Source: CAZDYP01 sp964509505 (GTDB lineage: Bacteria; Chloroflexota; Anaerolineae; JACRMK01). From it: a stretch of 10,639 nt of DNA. The notes under the pieces are model-generated. The model was not told where the DNA came from and made no database searches. It saw only the letters and a program-made list of their open reading frames with translations. The position numbers were made by a program, and so were the translations under genes. Below, piece after piece: positions 6,153 through 10,639 of the stretch. Each line of letters opens with the position of its first letter. The stretch's first letter is position 1. The stretch is from positions 1-10,639 of the forward strand of contig CAZDYP010000175.1 of the NCBI GenBank assembly GCA_964509505.1, given 5' to 3'.

Positions 6153-6953
6153 TCAACGCCGATAGGTCGAGGTCTCATTACGTAAGCGTTGTCCCAATTC
6201 GATCAGCATCTGCCCTAATTCAAAACGCGATGCCTTTTTATCGTCAAGCGCGCTCGTCAAATTCAATAACTCTTGGCGCAACTGTTCATCACGCTGGCGA
6301 GTTTCCGTGTATAACAGACGAATGCGTTCCAGCTGCTCCGTATTTTGTTTTTCCAAACGGTCACTCACTTCTTTTTGAAAATTACGCAGCTGTGTCAGAA
6401 AATCCGCCGCGAGTTTGTCTATACGCTCATTGAGCTCCCGATGCACGGCGCGCACCTGAGCCGGATACTCTGCCAATTGCTGTTCGACACGCTCCGATAG
6501 TTGCCGTTGAAAGGCACGCAACTGCGCCTCTTGCGCCAAATTCTGTTGACTGACTTGTGCGGCGAGTTGTTGTTGAGTGAGCTGCACTTGCTGCGTCTGT
6601 TCTACTGCCAAGCGTTCGAGTCGTTCGCCCATATCGCGCCGCGTCAACATGATTTGCTGCGCCGTGACTTCGACGGACTGCTTTAACTGCTCATGGTCGA
6701 ACTGTCCCAGCTCACGACGCAGTTGGTCGAGCCGCGTGTCAAGTTCGCCCAACCTTTTTTCGGTCACGCGAGATTGTGGGCCATAGAGAATGTCACGTAG
6801 GCGCTTCAACTCACTGCCGGTGATATCTTCAGGTGATAGCACAGTAGAGGCAGCGGAGGACGCAAGCGTTGGCACCGACGGTTGCGATGTTGCCGTTTGC
6901 GCTTGGGAAGAGGATTGATCGTTTGGTGATGGGGAAGATTTAGGCATTGCCAT
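6153..6953 (-). CDS. Soluble coiled-coil protein related to the operon scaffolds
   Basis: A 266-aa protein with a Ser/Gln/Pro-rich disordered N-terminus (1-45), then a motif LKRLRDILYGPQSRVTEKRLGELDTRL (49-75) and a near-continuous heptad-type coiled coil to about residue 235. It ends in a short conserved-looking segment DDKKASRFELGQMLIELGQRL (237-257). There is no signal peptide, membrane helix, stalk or SH3-like domain. The 49-75 motif matches in position and pattern the N-terminal motif of the two membrane scaffolds (R/Q-x-I-L-L/Y followed by R and L-E repeats). It is therefore probably a cytoplasmic member of the same family and could co-assemble with them. ATG 6953 is preceded by a weak AGAG, and a second ATG lies two codons in. 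It has its own promoter and terminator. Biochemical role unknown. Confidence 0.82.
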   Translation of the reverse strand: MAMPKSSPSPNDQSSSQAQTATSQPSVPTLASSAASTVLSPEDITGSELKRLRDILYGPQSRVTEKRLGELDTRLDQLRRELGQFDHEQLKQSVEVTAQQIMLTRRDMGERLERLAVEQTQQVQLTQQQLAAQVSQQNLAQEAQLRAFQRQLSERVEQQLAEYPAQVRAVHRELNERIDKLAADFLTQLRNFQKEVSDRLEKQNTEQLERIRLLYTETRQRDEQLRQELLNLTSALDDKKASRFELGQMLIELGQRLRNETSTYRR

Positions 6954-6977
6954 AATGCTCTGATTAATGCTCTAATT
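6954..6977. repeat. 12-bp tandem duplication in the leader of the 266-aa gene
   Basis: AATGCTCTGATT and AATGCTCTAATT (11 of 12 identical) abut directly and end at the start codon. On the mRNA they read AATTAGAGCATT then AATCAGAGCATT, so each copy carries an AGAG element. This may be a duplicated ribosome-binding region or a protein site between the transcription and translation starts. Confidence 0.6.
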
Positions 6978-6986
6978 TCCAGTGCA

Positions 6987-7015
6987 ATTATAGGTGAAAA
7001 TATGGTTTGATTCAA
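6987..7015 (-). promoter_or_regulatory. Sigma-70-type promoter for the 266-aa gene
   Basis: On the minus strand TTGAAT (7015-7010), a 17-bp spacer and a perfect TATAAT (6992-6987) lie 33 bp upstream of the ATG at 6953. The spacing is ideal and the -35 matches the consensus at 4 of 6 positions. It predicts a leader of roughly 27 nt containing the 12-bp duplication. Confidence 0.75.
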
Positions 7016-7031
7016 TCATCGGCAGCTCGCG

Positions 7032-7060
7032 TTTCCCGTTTCTCGTCTTCACGCTATAAT
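7032..7060 (+). promoter_or_regulatory. Possible promoter for the CoA-transferase gene
   Basis: A perfect TATAAT at 7055-7060 lies 31 bp upstream of the start codon at 7092. The best-spaced -35 candidate, TTTCCC at 7032-7037, matches only half of TTGACA. The -10 box of this promoter and that of the divergent gene are about 60 bp apart, so the two could share control. Confidence 0.5.
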
Positions 7061-7078
7061 TCGCCACACACACCTCTT

Positions 7079-7084
7079 GAAGGA
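7079..7084 (+). promoter_or_regulatory. Shine-Dalgarno that fixes the CoA-transferase start
   Basis: GAAGGA lies 7 nt before the ATG at 7092. An in-frame TTG at 7077 would place this sequence inside the gene and add five residues with no family similarity, so the ATG is preferred. Confidence 0.8.
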
Positions 7085-7091
7085 TTCTCTC

Positions 7092-8294
7092 ATGCTAGCA
7101 CTCGAAAATTTGCGCGTCGTTGATATGACCGAAGCATTGGCAGGGCCCTATGCGGCGATGATGCTCGGCGACTTGGGCGCCGATGTGATTAAGTTGGAGC
7201 GCCCCAAGGTTGGCGACCAAGCACGCCTGTGGGGTCCGCCTTTCTTGCAGGGCGAGAGTGCGTACTTTTTGTCGGTCAATCGCAACAAGCGCAGCCTCAC
7301 GCTCGACATCAAAGCGCCTGCGGGCTTGGACGCACTGCATAGGCTCCTCGCGCACAGCGATGTGTTCCTCACCAACTTGCCGCGCATGGATTCGCTGAAG
7401 CGCGCACAGCTCGACCCCGATACGTTGCTCGCCCTGAACCCGCGCCTCGTCATGGTCGCCATCAGTGGTTACGGACACACAGGCCCGAAGGCAGGGCGCA
7501 GCGGCTACGACCTCGTCGCGCAGGGCGAAGCGGGGCTCATGGCGCTGACAGGCGAACCCGACTCGGGCCCGCTGCGGTTCCCAACGCCGATGGCTGACAT
7601 CACTTCGGGCTTGTATGCCGTCATCGGCGCGTTGGCGGCGTTGCGGGTGCGTGACGCGACGGGCAAGGGACAATTCGTGGATGTTGCGCTCGTGGATTCG
7701 CAAGTGACGTGGCTGGCAAACGTCGGCGGCAACTTTTTTGCGACAGGGCAGCGCCCGCAGAAGTTAGGCAATTTGCATCCAACGATTACGCCGTATCAAC
7801 CGCTGCGCGCCCAAGACAAAATGATGATTGTCGCCGTCGGCACCGAAGCGTTGTGGCAGCGCTTTTGCAAAGCGCTCGGCATCGAAGAGACGCTCATGCG
7901 CGACCCACGCTTTGCCACGAACCCGCAGCGCAACGCCCATCGCGCCGAGCTGATTCCCCTGCTCGAAACAATCTTGATGCAACGCAACGCCGACGAATGG
8001 CTGGAGCAATTCGTCGCCTACGAGATTCCTGCAGGCCCCATCAATTTCCCCGATGAGATCTTAACCGATGAACACATCAAGGCGCGTGAAATGATTGTCG
8101 AGTTGGAGCATCCGCTCGCGGGGCTGGTGAAGTCCATTGGCAACCCGATTCACGCCAGCCTCACGCCGCCGACCTATCGCCGCTATCCACCGCGCTTGGG
8201 CGAGCATAGCGTTGAAATCTTGGAGTCGCTTGGCTATAATCAAGCGACGATTGAGGCGATGCGCCAGCAAGGCGTATGGTCATCAGGAGTGTGA
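7092..8294 (+). CDS. CaiB/BaiF family III CoA-transferase
   Basis: A 400-aa enzyme of normal length for the family, which moves CoA between acyl-CoA and a free carboxylic acid through a catalytic aspartate. The N-terminal signature LENLRVVDMTEALAGPYAAMMLGDLGADVIKLERP is classic, as are FLSVNRNKRSLTLDIK (59-74) and SGYGHTGPKAGRSGYDLVAQGEAGLM (125-150). Asp169 in MADITSGLYA occupies the catalytic Asp position, the same number as in formyl-CoA transferase. The C-terminal half carries the usual RDPRFATNPQRNAHR region. It is cytoplasmic. The substrate cannot be told from sequence: oxalate, carnitine, succinate/benzylsuccinate, mesaconate and bile-acid types share these motifs. No partner gene such as a decarboxylase or acyl-CoA dehydrogenase is adjacent, and the next intact gene is an AOR-type oxidoreductase 535 bp on. 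Confidence 0.95.
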   Translation: MLALENLRVVDMTEALAGPYAAMMLGDLGADVIKLERPKVGDQARLWGPPFLQGESAYFLSVNRNKRSLTLDIKAPAGLDALHRLLAHSDVFLTNLPRMDSLKRAQLDPDTLLALNPRLVMVAISGYGHTGPKAGRSGYDLVAQGEAGLMALTGEPDSGPLRFPTPMADITSGLYAVIGALAALRVRDATGKGQFVDVALVDSQVTWLANVGGNFFATGQRPQKLGNLHPTITPYQPLRAQDKMMIVAVGTEALWQRFCKALGIEETLMRDPRFATNPQRNAHRAELIPLLETILMQRNADEWLEQFVAYEIPAGPINFPDEILTDEHIKAREMIVELEHPLAGLVKSIGNPIHASLTPPTYRRYPPRLGEHSVEILESLGYNQATIEAMRQQGVWSSGV

Positions 8295-8339
8295 ACTATT
8301 GACATTGGAGGTTGAAACCATTCATCCCGCGCTTCTTAG

Positions 8340-8444
8340 AAAGTGTTTTGAAAATATAAGACGGAGACCCTAACGGTTTTTCTGGCGCAACGGGTGAACC
8401 CGCTGCGCCAGAAAAACCTTTAGGGTCTGAATTTCAAAACACTC
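8340..8444. mobile_element. Palindromic MITE-like element 1
   Basis: About 105 bp of foldback DNA. Outer arms AGTGTTTTGAAA (8342-8353) and TTTCAAAACACT (8432-8443) match perfectly. Inner 30-bp arms (8365-8394 and 8399-8428) match at 28 of 30 positions around a TGAA loop. The left arm carries about 8 extra bases between the two tiers. It is flanked by TCTTAG direct repeats (8334-8339 and 8445-8450). Removing the element plus one repeat (111 bp) exactly rejoins the HepT-like reading frame through HPALLSPAAYQ. It has no coding capacity. It may also act as a strong hairpin after the CoA-transferase gene. Confidence 0.7.
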
Positions 8445-8560
8445 TCTTAGTCCTGCTGCCTATCAAGCCCTCGATGAGCTGCGCCGCTTTCGCCACATGT
8501 TTCGCGCCGCCTATCGCATTGATTTGAATGCGGCACGCCGCGACGCAATTAGAAAAAATC

Positions 8561-8671
8561 GGCTCTACCGACTTGAGTGTAGAATCGCTCACGCTGGATG
8601 GACACATCCAGCGACACAATGGCGGATTTGGCAATCCGCCACGAGCGTTCTACACCAAAATCGGGAGAGCC
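8561..8671. mobile_element. Cloverleaf-folding MITE-like element 2
   Basis: A 111-bp noncoding element with terminal inverted repeats GGCTCTACCGA and TCGGGAGAGCC (10 of 11 paired), flanked by perfect 8-bp direct repeats AAAAAATC (8553-8560 and 8672-8679). Inside are second-tier arms GTGTAGAATCGCTC (8577-8590) and GAGCGTTCTACAC (8643-8655), paired with one bulge, enclosing two hairpins: a 9-bp stem (8592-8600/8605-8613) and an 8-bp stem (8621-8628/8633-8640), each with a 4-nt loop. The fold is a three-way junction. It splits the C-terminal end of the HepT-like remnant and is unrelated in sequence to element 1. Confidence 0.75.
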
Positions 8672-8817
8672 AAAAAATCTACACAACTGACTTTGAGCGA
8701 TTCATGGCATTTTTGGATAATTTGATACAAGCCTAAATGAAATGTTTCAATGCCACTTAAAGACATTTATGATTGTGTGGATTGGTTGGGCAAAACCTTT
8801 GCGAAGAAATCAATTAA

Positions 8818-8823
8818 AGGGAG
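8818..8823 (+). promoter_or_regulatory. Shine-Dalgarno of the AOR gene
   Basis: AGGGAG lies 6 nt before ATG 8830 and supports that start. No convincing -10/-35 pair was seen between the HepT-like remnant and this gene. Confidence 0.7.
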
Positions 8824-8829
8824 CAAAAA

Positions 8830-10639
8830 ATGACCCGTGTCTATACAGGGCAAATCATTCGCATCAATTTGACGGAGCGCACCTCACACATTCAAAAAAT
8901 TTCCGACCAAGCGTATCGCCAATGGACGCTGGGTTCGGGGCTTGCCGCGAAAATTTTTTATGACGAAATGGACGCGCAATTGGATGCGCTCGACCCACAC
9001 GCGCCGTTGTTCTTCTTCAATGGCTTGCTCACAGGCACGGGCGCGACAACGGCGAATCGCGTTTCGGTCTGTGGGCGCTCGCCACTCACGGGCATCTGGG
9101 GCGAGGCAAATGCGGGCGGCTATTGGGGCCCTGAATTGAACTTCGCGGGCTACGATGGGCTCATCATCTCAGGGCGCGCGGAGACGCCAACCTATCTCTG
9201 GATTACTGAAAGCGGCGTCGAATTTCGTGATGCGTCGCACCTCTGGGGCAAAGCTGATTCATACACAACGCTCGAAGCGTTGCAGAAGGAATGCGACCCG
9301 AGGTGTCGCGTCGCGTGCATCGGCGCGGGCGGCGAACATCAAGTCCTCATCGCGGGCGTTGCGTTCGATGGGCGCGAGACACGGATGGCGGGGCGCTGCG
9401 GCATGGGCGCGGTGATGGGGTCGAAGAACCTCAAGGCGATTGCGGTGCGCGGCAAGCAGAAGATCGCGTATCACGACAAAGGCGCGTTCTTGAAATACGT
9501 GCAATCCATCAACGGGCCGTTGAAGGACAACAACTACATCATCTCGCTCTATAAGTTTGGCACGGCAGGCGGCGTCGCGTTCACCGAACGCACGGGTGAC
9601 TTGCCCATCAAAAATTGGAGCGGCGGCAACTGGGCTGAGGGCGCGCAGAAGATTCAAGGGCAGACGATTCGTGAAACGATTTACTCGGAGACGACACGCT
9701 GCTTCTCGTGTCCCATCGCTTGCACGCAGCATGTTGAGCTCAAAGAGGGTGAATATAAAGGCTTGAAGGCGCATGGGCCCGAATACGAGACGCTGGCGTT
9801 GCTGGGCGCGAACTGCCTCGTCGAAGACCTCGAAGCGATTGCCGTCGCCAATGATTTGTGCAATCGTCACGGTCTCGACACCATCTCAACGGGCGCGTCT
9901 ATCGCGTTTGCGATGGAGGCTTATGAACGTGGCATCCTCACGAAGGAGCAATGCGACGGCATTGATTTGACGTGGGGCAATGGCAAAGCGCTCATTCAAT
10001 GCGTGGACGCCATCGCGTATCGGCGTGGCTTCCTCGGCAACCTGCTCGCCGTTGGCACGCGCCAAGCCGCAACGACGTTGGGACATGGCGCAGAAGAATT
10101 CGCCGTGCATGTGAAGGGACTCGAAGTGCCAGCGCACGATCCGCGCGCGTTTGTCTCAATGGCGTCGAACTATGCGACGGGTGTGCGCGGCGCGTGCCAT
10201 TTGGAGTCGCTGGGCTACTGGCCCGAGCTGGGCATCCCATTCAAGGAGCTCGGCTATCAAGGGGGCATCAATCCGCACAGCGACGAGGGCAAGGCGGCGA
10301 TGACGTACACGATGCAGAACTTCCAATCGCTGATGAACCCACTTGGCTTGTGCAAGTTCACGAACAAGGGTAGCGTCGGCCCCGACATCCTCGCGCGCTA
10401 CGTGAACCTCGCGCTCGGTTGGGATTGGGATGTGGAGACGTGGCAACGTGTGGGTGAGCGCATCATTAATCTCAAGCGTCTGATCAATGCGCGCTACGGC
10501 ATGACGGCGAAAGACGATGTGCTGCCGCCACGTCTGCACCAAGCGCGACCCACAGGCGGCGCAGCAGGCGTCATACCCGATGTGGCGCGGCAGGTGCGCG
10601 AGCTGTATGCGTTGCGCGGATGGGATGAGAATGGGCTGC
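8830..10639 (+). CDS. Aldehyde:ferredoxin oxidoreductase family tungsto-enzyme (partial, runs off the window)
   Basis: 603 codons are present with no stop, so the 3' end lies outside; family members are about 600-700 residues, so most of the protein is here. AOR-family enzymes oxidise aldehydes to acids, or act on related carbonyls, using a tungsten (or molybdenum) bis-pterin cofactor and one [4Fe-4S] cluster, passing electrons to ferredoxin. Cluster ligands are visible as C291-x2-C294-x3-C298 (RCFSCPIACTQ) and C508 (PLGLCKF). Pterin and fold signatures include GRSPLTGIWGEANAGGYWGPELNFAGYDGLII (82-113), GRCGMGAVMGSKNLKAIAV (188-206), HGLDTISTG (347-355) and EVPAHDPRA (432-440). It is cytoplasmic. 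AOR, FOR, GAPOR and benzoyl-CoA-reductase BamB-type subgroups cannot be separated from what is visible. GC is higher than in the coiled-coil genes. Confidence 0.95.
   Translation, partial: MTRVYTGQIIRINLTERTSHIQKISDQAYRQWTLGSGLAAKIFYDEMDAQLDALDPHAPLFFFNGLLTGTGATTANRVSVCGRSPLTGIWGEANAGGYWGPELNFAGYDGLIISGRAETPTYLWITESGVEFRDASHLWGKADSYTTLEALQKECDPRCRVACIGAGGEHQVLIAGVAFDGRETRMAGRCGMGAVMGSKNLKAIAVRGKQKIAYHDKGAFLKYVQSINGPLKDNNYIISLYKFGTAGGVAFTERTGDLPIKNWSGGNWAEGAQKIQGQTIRETIYSETTRCFSCPIACTQHVELKEGEYKGLKAHGPEYETLALLGANCLVEDLEAIAVANDLCNRHGLDTISTGASIAFAMEAYERGILTKEQCDGIDLTWGNGKALIQCVDAIAYRRGFLGNLLAVGTRQAATTLGHGAEEFAVHVKGLEVPAHDPRAFVSMASNYATGVRGACHLESLGYWPELGIPFKELGYQGGINPHSDEGKAAMTYTMQNFQSLMNPLGLCKFTNKGSVGPDILARYVNLALGWDWDVETWQRVGERIINLKRLINARYGMTAKDDVLPPRLHQARPTGGAAGVIPDVARQVRELYALRGWDENGL

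Larger units (their letters stand above)
8299..8736 (+). pseudogene. C-terminal remnant of a HepT-like (HEPN) gene, interrupted by two palindromic elements
   Basis: Reading 8299-8339, then 8451 onward, gives TLEVETIHPALLSPAAYQALDELRRFRHMFRAAYRIDLN. This resembles the second half of HepT-like ribonuclease-toxin proteins, which typically carry a YxxLxELxxFRHxxRxxY pattern. After a one-base frame change near 8540 it reads TQLEKI to 8560; past the second element (from 8680) it continues YTTDFERFMAFLDNLIQA and stops at 8736. The N-terminal half is absent, since the CoA-transferase gene ends directly upstream. It is therefore truncated, frameshifted and twice interrupted, and should make no functional toxin. 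The partner MNT nucleotidyltransferase is not present. The family call is from recalled sequence pattern and is moderately certain; the broken state is directly visible. Confidence 0.6.

Noticed and set aside
7095..7703. Minus-strand 202-aa open frame
   Set aside because: It is a shadow of the CoA-transferase gene with no recognisable domain and no initiation signals.
8342..8443. Foldback after the CoA-transferase considered as an ordinary intrinsic terminator
   Set aside because: There is no T-run after the stem, the palindrome is about 100 bp with two tiers, and flanking TCTTAG repeats plus exact frame restoration fit an insertion better. It may still attenuate transcription.
8497..8736. 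Free-standing 79-aa gene
   Set aside because: Its start is an internal Met of the HepT-like remnant, its middle is transposable-element sequence, and no ribosome-binding site precedes it.
9259..9870. Minus-strand 203-aa open frame and other long frames antisense to 8830-10639
   Set aside because: They are antisense shadows of the AOR gene, whose own frame shows all family motifs and cluster cysteines.

Overview
This looks like accessory chromosome from a bacterium, most plausibly a Chloroflexota (Anaerolineae-like) metagenomic genome. That assignment is inference. It rests on the long Thr-Pro stalks before an extracellular SH3-like domain, the Rab/Ras-like bacterial GTPase cluster, the AOR-type tungsto-enzyme and the moderate GC content. 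There is no rRNA, tRNA or marker gene to confirm it. A 10-base N run (4207-4216) marks an assembly join.

Left block (115-6953, all on the minus strand, read right to left). A monocistronic soluble coiled-coil protein (6953-6153) has a good sigma-70-type promoter and its own terminator. A tightly packed five-gene operon follows (5935 to 115): a membrane coiled-coil protein with a Thr-Pro stalk and SH3-like domain; a longer paralogue that also carries a longin/roadblock-like domain; a small Ras/Rab-like GTPase; a soluble PAS-type histidine kinase; and a PAS-type class III nucleotide cyclase. The spacings are 5 bp, 29 bp, a 4-bp ATGA overlap, and then 4 bp (or an 11-bp overlap if the GTG start is used). 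The three coiled-coil proteins share an N-terminal motif, and the kinase and cyclase appear to share an N-terminal sensor domain. My reading is that envelope-spanning scaffolds report on the cell wall or surface to a cytoplasmic GTPase switch, whose output goes to phosphorylation and a cyclic nucleotide. This is inference from domains and gene order.

Right block (7092-10639, plus strand): a CaiB/BaiF (family III) CoA-transferase, then a 535-bp stretch without an intact gene, then the first 603 codons of an aldehyde:ferredoxin oxidoreductase family enzyme that runs off the window. The 535-bp stretch holds the C-terminal remnant of what looks like a HepT-like (HEPN) gene. Two different short palindromic elements interrupt it, each flanked by a direct repeat. 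Removing the first element with one copy of its repeat restores the reading frame exactly. Removing the second joins two matching C-terminal segments.

The features most worth a second look are the GTPase/scaffold/kinase/cyclase operon and the doubly interrupted HepT-like relic.
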